DNA of 64,000 nucleotides from assembly GCF_000208865.1 (NCBI RefSeq), contig NC_018398.1, forward strand, positions 5,232,710 to 5,296,709, given 5' to 3'. Source of the DNA: Neospora caninum Liverpool. Taxonomy: Eukaryota > Apicomplexa > Conoidasida > Eucoccidiorida > Sarcocystidae. The notes beneath the pieces were generated by a model. The model saw only the letters and a program-made list of their open reading frames with translations. It did not search any database and was not told where the DNA came from. Shown here piece by piece: positions 36,892 to 47,900 of this stretch; position 1 is the first letter of the stretch, and every line of letters starts with the position of its first letter. The position numbers and the translations under genes were made by a program.

Positions 36892-37482
36892 TACACATGC
36901 ATATATACATATACATACATGTACGTATATATATATATATATACGTATATATATATATATATATACATGTACGTATGTATATATATATATATATATATGT
37001 ATATGTATATATGTATATATATATATATATATATATACGTATATATAATATAGGGAGACCACACTTGTGGGGGCCTGGAGACGGCAGGGATTACCTCGGG
37101 TTGGATGCATTCTTGAGCAACGGAGAGACAGAGTTGATACTTTTCCTCCAGAGACAGAGAAGAGGGCCGAGGTGCCGGCCATTTGTCGCCGTTGACGACC
37201 GCGTCGTAGAGGGTCACAAAACCGGAACTCTTCTTGTCTTTTCCGCCTTGTTTCTCCGAGACAGCCGCAGAGTTCTGCACGAACGACAAAGACCGAGTGA
37301 AAAAAACACGCGCATGCATCGCCGCCACAGAAACTGCAAAACAACAGAAACCCATGAAAGAAACTCACACACACAGAGCAAAGATTTACATACACATGCA
37401 CCTATCTACTTAGATATATGGACATGATTGTTTTTTCCTGGAAACGCAATATGTGGAAATGCACACATTTGTACATGTAATA

Positions 37483-37516
<34 letters not shown>

Positions 37517-37775
37517 TAATGTACATACGTACGTATGTATGTAGGAATGTATGTCTATGAATTTCTGCCCTTGTGACGTCGTTTCTGCTTTTGGAGAGGC
37601 TTGTTTGTGTGAGATGGAAGTGTCGAAGGAGTTTTCTTTGAGAACTTACAGCCTCTTGGTTCGCTGGAGCAGGAGGCGCCGGACTGGGTGAGGCTGTCGT
37701 CGAGAGCGCGGCGAGTTGCGAGGAGACGAGCCGCTCGTCCCAGACGGACAGGCCGCCTGTGAAGGGCGACGCCAT
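32996..37775 (-). CDS. Tyrosyl-tRNA synthetase (archaeal/eukaryotic cytosolic type), 7 exons
   Basis: Exons in coding order: 37775-37650, 37274-37095, 36206-36006, 35610-35453, 34684-34603, 34091-33876, 33325-32996. These give 1,293 nt and 430 residues, all GT-AG. The enzyme charges tRNA-Tyr with tyrosine. It is a class I synthetase with the HIGH-type motif as [11 protein letters not shown] (residues 121-131), the tyrosine pocket at YDGFEPSG and [15 protein letters not shown], and KMSKS at 304-308. Human-type extensions such as the EMAP domain are absent, so this is the short archaeal/plant-like form. The N-terminus (42 residues, Ser/Ala/Pro-rich) is not an obvious organelle signal, so the cytosol is expected. 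Introns 1, 2, 4, 5 and 6 each carry a TA microsatellite, and intron 3 begins with GT followed by a run of 16 G. The gene is divergent from the LYR gene at 39129. Confidence 0.93.
33542..33568. repeat. (TA)n microsatellite, TyrRS intron 6
   Basis: Twenty-seven bases of pure TA alternation inside the last intron (33326-33875) of the tyrosyl-tRNA synthetase gene. Confidence 0.95.
34268..34339. repeat. Two (AT)n microsatellites, TyrRS intron 5
   Basis: Two pure AT tracts (34268-34292 and 34316-34339) separated by 23 bases of unique sequence. Both lie within the fifth intron (34092-34602). Confidence 0.95.
35215..35242. repeat. (AT)14 microsatellite, TyrRS intron 4
   Basis: An uninterrupted AT tract inside the 768-base fourth intron (34685-35452). 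Confidence 0.95.
35988..36003. repeat. Poly-C/poly-G run of 16 at a 5' splice site
   Basis: Sixteen consecutive C on the plus strand. In the TyrRS transcript this reads as GT followed immediately by sixteen G, right after the end of exon 3 at 36006. The donor is atypical (GTGGGG) compared with the GTAAGN/GTGAGN donors elsewhere in the window. The reading frame on both sides requires this splice. Confidence 0.9.
36861..37050. repeat. Compound TA/GTA/CATA microsatellite, TyrRS intron 2
   Basis: About 190 bases of almost pure alternating purine-pyrimidine sequence. Long TA tracts are interspersed with GTATA, CATATA and CATGTACGTA units. It is the longest low-complexity block in the window and ends about 45 bases before exon 2 of the synthetase. 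Confidence 0.95.
37480..37525. repeat. (TA)n/(GTA)n microsatellite, TyrRS intron 1
   Basis: A TA tract continuing into TGTATA and GTACGTA units, inside the first intron (37275-37649). Confidence 0.9.
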
Positions 37776-39128
37776 TGTTTGCGGAGTTGCGGAACACGAA
37801 AGAGAAGAGGAAGGCCCAGTGAGACGGGAGCACGCGAGGGCGGTCGGAACTGGTCGAGAGGGGACAGGAGGCGAGACGGAGAAGAGTTTCGCGGCGAGAG
37901 CCGGTCGCACAGCGTTCGACTCTCGACCCCGCGCAGCCGAGAAAGGCGAGGGGGAGAACGAAGGACGCAAGACGGGGAGATCTGGAAGCAAACTCGGCGT
38001 TCTTTGGACCATGAAGGACGAGTGGAGACAGAGAAGCATTTGGCGCGACAGAAAGCCCCGCGTGGGAAAGCAGGCGGCACAACACCACCCCCAGAGCGAC
38101 GGGACGGAAGGAGGCTGTTTGTCCTGATGCCTCGTGATGAGCGGGAGACGAAGAGGTGAAGAAACGACAGATACAGCCGATGTCGCGCTTTGAAGTTCTC
38201 TACTCAAGACATACAGACCCAGAGCGGACTGCGGTCGCGTCTCAGCTGTGTCTGTCCTCTGGCCGAGTCAAAATGCTCTCGGCGGCCTCGCACAAGGGGA
38301 AACAGACGCGATTGCGGAAGAAATCTTCTTGCTGGCGAAAAGCCGAGAACCACAGCGTCTCGAAAAGGTCTTTGGAATTGGCCATCTACACTTCGGGGGG
38401 GGAGAAGCCGCTCGGGAATTCCGGAGTGTGTGTCGCGCGTCTCTCCTGGCCCTGTGACTGTTTCGCATCTTGCATGCAGAAGCAAACGCAGCTGCGCTGT
38501 TCGCCCGCTCTAAGCGCTTCGCCGGAGAGTTTTCGCGTGAAATTTCTCGCGGGCTTTCTGCTCCAAAAGACCCTTCCACGTTTCACGGTGGAAAGTGTTA
38601 CAGAGGAATTCGCCGGCACCTCTTCCGACTTCTCACATGCACACACTTGAAAAAGCGGAGGTCGGTGACGCACCTCGGACGCCCTCCGCGCTGTCTCTGT
38701 CTCCCCGCAAAAAGGCTGCCAGGCGTCTACATCTCGCCCTCCTCTACCTTCCAAAGTTTCCCGTTTTCGACGCTCTCACGGTGTCGCGACACTCCAGAAC
38801 TGACACTGCGTTGGACCTTGCCTCGCGCGCCGCGATCCACCAGCAAAACGCCGTCGCGGCAAAGAAAGCGCGGCAGAACGGGATTCCGTAGCTTTTTTCC
38901 CTGTTTTCCAGATTGGCCTTCCGCGGGGCTCTCAGGCGCCCAACCACCCAGGTTCGGGGCTCTGTGCTTGCCGCTTCGCTGGCCCCAGCTCCTTCGGTCT
39001 GGGCGGTTTCTCCCGCGAGACAGCTTTTCCGGCCGACCCTGCGTCTCCCGGATTCCACGAGTCCCGTTTCGAGAGCACAGGAAAAGGCAGCCTTTTCTCT
39101 CCGTTCTTCCAGAAAAAAAGGAGGCAAG
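37776..39128. promoter_or_regulatory. Divergent promoter interval between TyrRS and LYR gene
   Basis: 1,353 bases between the start codons of two oppositely transcribed genes, so both promoters and 5' UTRs must lie here. No TATA-like element was identified, as is usual in these parasites. The frame of the LYR gene stays open upstream to about 38913 without an ATG, which may just reflect base composition. Confidence 0.5.
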
Positions 39129-39284
39129 ATGGCGCTTCTTCCTCCGGGTTTCTCTACCGGGGCCCTCCGATCGCTCACTTGCATCGCGATGACTCGTCCC
39201 TTTGCTCCTCTTCGCAGGCGCTTTGCTTCTGCTGCCAGAACTACAGGTGCCGCCCTAGAGCGCTCTACCCCTCCTCCTCCCTCT

Positions 39285-39319
<35 letters not shown>

Positions 39320-39924
39320 CTCTTCCTCTTCCTCCTCTTCCTCCTCTTCTTCGTCTTCTCTGTGTGAAAAACAATCACGAGACAGGGAGCGCAGCAGAGA
39401 GTCGGAAGCGCGTGGGCCAGCTGACGGAGAGACTCAGGGAGTCCCTTGTCCCTCTCTCCGTCGGCCGTACCGGGATTTTCTGCGTGCTTGCGCCAAGACC
39501 TTTGGGGAGGACTTTGAGGCGAGGTTTCACGTGACGCGACAAATGACGCAGCTGCTGAGAGAGAACCCTTTCCACATGCCAACTGACAGGCTTATACGCG
39601 AACTGAAAGACGCCTCGGATTTCGTGAGGTACGGGAAGACGTATCGCCGGGAGACCACGCAGAGAGGCAGGCCACACACGGGGTTGAGAGGAAGCCCAGA
39701 CAGGCAGAAGTCGGAGAGAGAGGCATCCAGATACGCCTTCACGAGAGAACATGTCGGCGGAAGCAACGACTTTCCCGCAGGGCCTCTCTCCCCCTGCTAC
39801 AGAGACATATGCACTGAGCTTTGCGCGTGAACATTTCCTCGGTTTCTCTGCGTGCGCTACGTGGACAGACCTAGCCTTACGTGAACTACCCTTGATTCAA
39901 GAGAGGCACACACAGACAGCGACG

Positions 39925-39957
<33 letters not shown>

Positions 39958-40532
39958 GTATTTGTATATATATATATATATATGTATATGCGTATGTATA
40001 TGTCTGTGTGCATGTCTGAATCTCTGTTTTGCAACACATGAGAGAGAGTGTGTCTACGCGCCAGAAGGAGAAAGTGTCTAGACGTCAGAGGCCCGCGCAT
40101 GGTGGAGACGCATCGCGCGTTTCAGTCCCTGCGCCCAGTAGAGGGATAGCCAAATTGACAAGGTTGCCTTTTGTCTCAAGATCCCCTAAAGACACCGTTG
40201 GCCAGGCAGCAAACCGTAGGAGGAATGCCGTCTGATGGTCTGCTACTCGGTTGTGTTCTTTTTTCGCACACCGTTTCAGCTGAACGTTTCTCTTTTCTGC
40301 TCGCCCCTGCAGATTCCACATCGTCCAGGCTCAGCTGAATCCACAGACGGGAGCGTATCGCGCCACACCCACAGAAGACCACATCAGGAAGGGTGACGTC
40401 ATCGAACTTTCAGGCTACGACGCTGAACGCATGCAACAGCTGCCTTGGCTGTCGAAGAAGCCTGGCGACTCTCTGCCAGAGACCCCGCGCGCCCAGGCGC
40501 CTCCCCAGCAGACCACTGAGGCGAAATTCTAG
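39129..40532 (+). CDS. Mitochondrial LYR-motif protein (LYRM7/MZM1-like), 2 exons
   Basis: Exons 39129-39628 and 40313-40532 (GTACGG...TGCAG) give 239 residues. The first 40 residues are Arg/Ser/Ala-rich with no acidic residue (PFAPLRRRFASAARTTG), a typical mitochondrial presequence. A run of about 28 serines follows, encoded by a TCC/TCT microsatellite. The conserved core starts at about residue 115: a tyrosine-arginine helix (RRPYRDFLRACAKTFGEDFE), a second helix ending TRQMTQLLREN, then LIRELKDASDFVRFHIVQAQ. This is the three-helix pattern of the Complex1_LYR family. The spacing resembles LYRM7/MZM1, which delivers the Rieske iron-sulfur protein to complex III. The family call is fairly safe and the LYRM7 subtype is a suggestion. 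The C-terminal 50 residues are Pro/Gln-rich. The start was chosen as the first ATG giving a presequence. Confidence 0.68.
39281..39360. repeat. TCC/TCT trinucleotide repeat coding polyserine
   Basis: About 80 bases of TCC and TCT units in the reading frame of the LYR protein, encoding roughly 28 serines between the presequence and the conserved core. Confidence 0.95.
39925..39990. repeat. (TA)n microsatellite in LYR gene intron
   Basis: TA tracts interrupted by GTA units within the single intron (39629-40312). The style is the same as the tracts in the neighbouring synthetase introns. Confidence 0.9.
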
Positions 40533-41962
40533 AGAGAGAAAAGGCGCTTTCTATACAGAAAGACAAAAGAGCAGCCGAGAGGAAGTGCAAGTGAGAACCT
40601 GACAGTGAGAGACAAGCTGGGGGCACTTTTAACGCAGTGCGATTTTTGCTGAGGCGTTCGAAAGGAAGTGTGTGCCGGAGTCTCGCGTCTGTGCCTGCGC
40701 GGCTCTAGGCCTCTTTCTCGCCGACAGGGGGGAGTTTCTCTTTTCCGCTCTCCAGATGCGAAGAAACGCGCTGGAAAGCCTCTTGCCCGAAGTGTGAGAA
40801 ACAAGTCGAGTCTGCTCACGCTTTGCGTGTTGCCAAACTTTCCTGGGCGGGTCTCTGATTGACTAAAAACTGTTTTCTTGTCTCTTTCTGCTCCGAGGGG
40901 AGGTTCCGCGCACCCTTTGCACAGATTCGAGCCGTTTCTTTTCAACGAACGACAAAACACTCTCAGAAATATGACAAAGAACCCTGCCTCCCGGCCCCGC
41001 ACGCAGACAGAATGAACGCGGGCGCCTTCCTACACGTGCGTTTTGCGGGTCTTCACTGGGCCCTACAGGGACTGGCACGGACAGCTGCATCTCGGAAGCG
41101 TTGACATATCAAACCATCTTTTTCGGAAACCCCGCTGGGAAAAGGCGAGAGGGAAACGTTCTCACCACCCGTATTCTCCGTGTGAGGAAACGACTCAGAT
41201 GCCAGACTAGGATCGGTGCAATCGTACTGGGATAATCTCAGATGCAAGACAAGGAGACAGCGAAAAGATCCAGCGTCGTGGAGCGGCGAGCCTCGGGCGA
41301 CCGCTCCGGAGAAGAAAACCCAAAGACCGAGTCTTCTCGGTGCAAAACTGTATGCGGAAAGAACGTGGTTCATGCGATGAAAACCAGCTCCACAGCGCAG
41401 AAATCTCCAGGTGAAAGAGAGGCAGTGAAAGAGCGGGAGAAACCCGACTCAAAACGCAATGGCCTCTCCGGTCGTTTTGCTTCCCGCCTTCTTGCCTGTC
41501 TCTCCAAGTCCGTAACCTAAATATTATTGCAGATGCATGCATGCATAGATATATCTATATAGGGAGAGGGACAGGTGCAAAAACGGGGACAAAGGCTGCG
41601 ACTGGAACTTGGAGTTGCACGGCCTTCGCGCGTCGTCTTCCGCTCTTTCAGAGGGCGCTGTTCAAGTGTAGGGCGAACGCCCTGGCGCGAAAACACATTC
41701 ACAGGAGCCAGCGATGTTCAGTCTCTGGAAGGAACTCTAGTCTCCTCGAAACAAAAACATTTGCGATATATGCACCGATACAGCTATTTAGTGATGTATG
41801 CATATATATGTATATAGATAGGCATATACACAGAGCCACGGGGCTATATATATATATATATATATATATACTTTGGGTCCGGAGTTTGGAGACGGGCAAG
41901 GCATGGCTGTGTAGCTCAAGTTGCTGGTGTTTCGTGAACGGCAGCATTTTTACAGCTGGAGG
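40533..41962. other. Intergenic region between [15 protein letters not shown], with (TA)n at 41845-41870
   Basis: About 1.4 kb between the stops of the LYR gene and the large minus-strand gene. It holds a TA microsatellite at 41845-41870 and a GATGCATGCATGCATAG patch near 41531. I searched the minus strand for extra 3' exons of the large gene, because a good donor (GTACGG) occurs 25 bases before its stop, and found none that looked coding. Confidence 0.5.
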
Positions 41963-44900
41963 TTAACGACCACAAAAAAGTGCCGTACCTGCTGGATAGT
42001 CTGATAGTCCCTGGACTGTTAGCCCACTTAGGCCGGCCAGAACTTCCTCCCAAGGAACCTCCGACTGCTCCGAGAGCCCGTTTGTGTTACAATTGACGCC
42101 TGTCCCCTCCGTCCTCGATCGAGGTGTCGAGACAGACTCAACTGCCTCCCTAAACTCCTCGACTTGTTCCCTTAACTCCTCGACCTTTTCCCCAGTCTCT
42201 CGATTCGAACCAAGCCGCAGTGGCGAGCAGCGCAAACGTCGCGCGTGGGTCCTGAGCTGCGCTTGCGCCTCTTCCAGAGTTTGGGAGGCGGCCGCGACCC
42301 TGGCAAGTTCCGAGGGCGAGGCATGCACGAGACCGTTCCGCACATCGTCAACCGCGAGCTGCAACGCCTCAGCTAGCCAAGACACGTCCGCACCAGCTGC
42401 AAGACAGACCTCAGTCGCCTGGCTGTCTGGCTCTGGAGCTGGAGAGACCGAGCGAGGAGGCGCCGAGGCGTGAGCAGGGAAGAGTCGAGCGACGAAGTGG
42501 GCAAAGACAGAAGACGCTTCGACTACCGAGAGGGCCGCCTCTTCGCTTTCATCCTGAAACACTTCAGCCGCCGAGAAGAGCCGTGCGCGCCGCTGCAAGT
42601 TCCGAGCTGAAGGAGCATCGACAAGGGTGAGAGAACGGAAAAATGCAGAAAAGAGAGAAGGGAATGGAAGCACATGACGCCAAACACCGCGACGGACACA
42701 ACCCGACAGCGCCGGCCGAACAACTGCGTGCTGAGCCTGTTCGACGAAAGCCCATCTGCAGCCAGAGACGAGAAACGGCGTCCAGCGCATGCACAGGACA
42801 AGCGACGCGGCTGACGGGTGTGCCTTTGAAGAGAAAAAGCCTCGCCCGCGAAGAGAAGACGCCCGCTATTCTCTCTTTGTTGTCAACCTCCCCTTGTTTC
42901 AGCAGCCCGCGTCGTCCTGCAAGCGCACCTAGAACAAGGAACACTCGAGCGCTTTCGTCGAGCACGTCTGCCGGCTGGGAACGCGCCTCCGGATCGCGCA
43001 TCTGGAAACAAACACCCGACACAGCGGGAAGAAGAGGAAAACGGAAAGGCATTCACCAACAAGCAGAAAGGTTTTCAACGAAAAACGGAAAGGCATCCTT
43101 GCCAGGGTCATGCTCGAGCCGTGGCAGGCGTTTGGTGGGTTTTCCAGAGATGCGCGCAGCGATGAGTAAACAAATGGACCCTACAGAGAGAAACCGATAC
43201 AAGGACACCAACGCCACAGAGAACTCCTCCACCGTGTCTCTGGTCGACGCCTGACTGACACGAGGCACCAGTCGCTGAGTCGCCAGACGTCGACTGAGAG
43301 AAAACAAATGCAACAGAGGAGAGAGCGAGGCACACGCATCTCATGGGCGACACTGGCAAGAGAAATACCGAAAAGGATTACAGGGATGCGTCGAAAAGAC
43401 AAAGGCAACAGGAGCGCCTGAGGAAGCGACGGGACGAGGCGACGGCCAGAAGGTCCGATTTTCGAGACATGCAGAGCATGCGCATGCAGAAATGCAGAAG
43501 AAATCCCGTCTCAGAAGCGAGAGGCGGGGCTATTTGGAAACGGATTTGTCGACAGGCGCGCCGACGGGAACATCAAGAAACAGAACCGTTCACCGGTCCA
43601 GCCGCGGTCCTCCCCCAATCGTCGCCCAGAGTAACCGCATGTGCAGAGGGCGTCTTTTTACACGAGCGTATTTTCGGACTCGGTGCGTCAAGGAACTCAC
43701 TTGACGTCTCACACCCGAGTCGTGCTTGCGCGGCTCGCGTCCGTGTCTGCGTAGCCGAACTGCGAGACAGGCAAGAGTTGCAGCACAGGTAGTCCGTAGT
43801 GAGAAGCGGGGTGGAAGATAAACACTTTGAGACCATTTCCATTCCACCTTTTTTCTCACATTGTCTCCCCTTTTACATATCGATATACACGTAGACGCAA
43901 ATCTGGCGCGTACCTGTCTACACGGAGACAGAGAAGAAGATGCAGAAATACAAGTGGAGAGAGGTCCGAAAAAACACGCGATCGTACGGAAACGCGAATC
44001 CCTAGCCAGAAAGACAGCGGGACCATGGAGCAGGTTCGGAATCGGGGAAACGAGAAGATTATGTATCGCCCTCGAATCTGTTTCTCTTTTGTTGCCTTTT
44101 TACGCTCAGAAGGCTCCACAAGAAAACAAAAGACTTGCTCGCGGCAACGCTGTGTGAGTTCAGACACCGTGTCCTCACTGTCACGTCATCCCAAGCGAAT
44201 GCACCGCGGGGCGGGGGGGAAAGTTGTGGGGGAGAAAACATGAAGAAAGATAAGTTTCACCCTTTAGTTTCTCTGCGCTCTTCGCTCGGAAGTGTTGCCT
44301 TCTCTTCCCTGGAGGTATCCTGGCAGCCGCCCCCTGTGAGTAGGAGAAAAACTGTGCATTTGAAAAAACACAGAAAGACACCTCAGTGCTGAGGACTGTG
44401 ACTGGATGTAACTCCAGGGCGGAGGATTTGCGAGTTTGTCCAAGACGAGAAGAGAGGAAGATTGCTTCTAACGGGAACGTGAATGTGAGTGGCGACAAAC
44501 ACAAGAAACCCTTACGGTCGAGGAGCGTGAGGAGAGTGGAGAGCCAAGACACCTGCTGCTCGACAGTCAGCCGTCGGACGGCATCCTGAAGGCATCACAA
44601 ACGGACAGAGCCAGACGCCGCGAAGTCTGAGGCTGGCGACGACTTCAAGCTTCAGTGAGAACCCGCAAAATGCAGACTCTCGGAACGAGACTCGCCACGG
44701 CGCCAAGTCTCTCCTGGTCTACGTAAACAGGGAAAGACAAACCCCTTTGGCAAACGAAAGGAGGACGGCAGGAGCCCAACGTTCATGAGGAAAAAGCGGC
44801 TCCGTCGCGGCCGTCCCGTTTCCAGTTGCTCCTCACTGCGTTCACGCACATCTCTGGCACCTGCTGGACCTCACGACTTTTGAAATGCTGCGACAGCCAT

Positions 44901-47900
44901 GCAAGGATGACAGGCGCGCACACACACACACACGTTCACCCGCCTACACCTCTATATACATATACATGAATATACCTATTATATATGCATGTATGCGTAG
45001 ATATTCGTCTGTGTAGTAGCTGCAGGGTTTTGTTTTTTCTGCGGGCTTTGCGCCGTTAACCGTCTCCGCACAGATACGCAGAAAGGCAGGCGTCAAGGCG
45101 AATGCCGTGTTGCTTTGTCGCCTTGATTTTCACGTGAGGAGCAGAAACACCGGTGAGAAAAGGTGTCCTTTCTCTTCAAAACGCCGCAGTGTCTCTCTCC
45201 AGCTCTTACGCTCAGGTCAGTACTTCCCCGTGGAGGCCCAGCGGGTGTTTCGCCCTCAAGCAGTTTCCGAATGGAGCGCATGCATCGGAAAGCTTCTTCC
45301 TCGAATTCCTTGGCGGCTGCCTCGGCCTCTCTGCTCAGCTGGTCTTCCTCCGCGGGAGACATCTCCGCTGTCTCTGCATGCACCTGCGGCAAGCTGTCGC
45401 GAACGGCCGCCGCGGTCGTGATGGAGAAGAGAATGGACCCGAGGCCGTTCTGGAGGAGCGCGTGGAGTGCATCTTCTTCAAACACATTTTTCTCGTCGAA
45501 GGTCACCGCAGAGCACCTTCCGGGCGTTCGCCCGCCGAGGGTGCCTCGCGGGGCTGTCTCGTCCTGGCCGACGTCTAGGTCGTCTGCATGCGCCGGAGAG
45601 AGCGCAAGGGCGAGAGTTTCGGAGAGACGACGTAGGACGGAACCGGTAGCGCGCAGCTGCACTGCCAGACACGCCCCGATCTCCCTCCTCCAGGCTCGTG
45701 AGCGGCGAGAGAAGAGCGCGGCCGAGGCGTCGGTTTCCGAATCCGGCGGGGCATCACTCGTCGCCAGGAGAGGCGGTGCCGAGGCTGACGACTCTGGCGA
45801 AGCGGACAGAGGAGTCCTAGTGGACGGACCCGCACCTTCTGCCTGGACCTCGAAGCGTTTGTCTGAAACATCCAGCTGGAAGACCGCGGCGAACCGCAGG
45901 GCGGCAGTGTGCGAGTGAAGCACTTGCACCAGTTGAGGAAAGGAGACCGGTCCGAGTTGCTGAGAAATGGACCACGCACACAGAGACAGGAGACGTGGCA
46001 CGACGAAAAGAGGGTCGTCGCCGCCGCAGACCGCGTCCTCGGGACGTGGGCTGGGGAGCGCTGCTGCTGAGGTCGCAGCCGCCACAGAGCCGGAATCGCC
46101 ACGCTCCGCGCTTCGCGGTTCGGAGTTGTACGTACACTCGAGGTCCTTCAACAGTCTGAAGGCCGTTTCGACCTCGCCGCCCAGGCACCGCTGGAGAGAC
46201 AGGACTGCCGTCAAAGGAAGGGAGATTCGTTCCGTCGCGGCAGAAGCGAGAGGAAAGGCAGAAGACAACGGGGAGGCGTCCGCGCTCGGGCCGTCAAGGT
46301 AGGCGTAGTCGCTGTCGGCGCCGTGCGCGTCCTCGCTGAAATCCCCAGAAGCCGCCGGCTCATGCGGCCTCGCAGGCAGATGGACGCTGTGGCGCGACAG
46401 GGACGTGTAGGGGGCGGCAGAAGAGGACCGACAAGGACCAGCACTTAGTTCGGAGAGAACTTGAGACGACGGACGGAGGAGCAGTGAGGCGGCCAAACCC
46501 TCCAGAAGGCAAGCAAACTGGGAAGGCGCGAAGAACGTGTCCGTCGATCCCCTGGGAAAAAGGGAGGCTCCCCGGCTTTGCCGTCGCCCTGAAAAGACCC
46601 CGAAGAAAGAGAGAAGAAGGGGCGACGGTTCAGCGGCTGCAGACGAAGCAGAGAGTACGGACAGAGGCTCTAGGAGCTTGTCAGATCCTCGAGTCCCGAT
46701 GGCTGCCAAGAGAGGGCGAGGGGATGGGGACGGAGACACGGGGAGGGAAGCAGCAAGAACAGAAGAAGAGTGGAAAACCTCTTCAGACTGAAGAACGCCG
46801 TCGAGTCTTCCCAAGGGAGGGAAGGGGCTGCGGAGAGAAGGAACCAGTGCAGAGCCCAAGAGTGCAAAGAGCTGAACGACTGAAGAGCTTGGCGACGGGG
46901 CGGCTGGTGAGGCTGCCGAGGACGAAACAGACGAAGGGCGCGGAAATCCTTGCTCGGAAAACAGAGAAGAAATCGCGCCTCGAAGAAACTGGCGAGTGGC
47001 AGGCTTCACAGCGTCCTCTTGCCAATACAGCGAACCGTGGACGACGAGGCGCACGCGGTCTTCCAGAGGCAGACGAAGCAGCTGAAGCAAGGAAGCAACG
47101 CATGCAGCGACAGCTCAACAGCCCGGAGATTACGATCGATCGAATCGGCTATCTTCCAAGTGTAATAGGTGGCTTCTAGCTTCAGGTTTTTTATCTGGTT
47201 GGCGGTGCACGCTGGTTTCTTGGCTGCTCCGACTGAGTCGGGAGGGTAACGAACTCCGGCACTCGCGCGCGCGTCCGCCTTTGCGAAACTGGCGATACAG
47301 AAGGAGACACACATTGGACCCTCGAGAATCACCCCGGAGGATCGACGTAGACGACCAGCCTTGGAAAAGACGAGGATCCAAAAAACAGGCATCGCGACAG
47401 CCCCGAGCCGCTTTTCCCCCTGGCCGATTGGGTTTTCGGGAAACGCGGTTCAGATGCTCACGGAATCCACTACGTAGCGCGCCCTTCCACGCACGCGAGT
47501 CGGAGACCTTGCAGAGAAAAACGAAAGAAAACGGATCTTACCTGGGAGGAAAGATCTGCTTGCCCAGCCACTGTTTCGAAGAGTTGATGGGAGAGAGCAC
47601 CCACGACGCCGGCAGCTTCAAAACTTCCTGCCTTGCTGCGGGTCTCGAACCGCTCGTGCGCGAAGGCGGCCGAGAGGAAATTGGGCAAGTGTCCCGGAGA
47701 AAAATCCGGGGTCGGATTTGAAGAACGCAGAGTTGCAAGAGCGCAAGAAACGTGTATTGCCTCCGCGCATGCATCCAACAGGCGAAAGAGAGCTCGGACC
47801 GTCGCTGGCGGGGGACTCCCTGGTGTCTGTGCACCCGCGCTCGTCTGTGAATGCGCGCCATGAGAAACGGGGAAGGAAGAAGCCGAGTCCAGGGACGGAG

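Noticed and set aside
36601..37427. ORFs of 150-211 residues rich in Ile/Tyr
   Set aside because: They are translations of the TA/GTA microsatellite, which has no stops in some frames, and not proteins.
45163..45918. Plus-strand ORF of 251 residues
   Set aside because: It is the antisense shadow of the long minus-strand exon 45210-47081, whose splice phases agree with the flanking exons.
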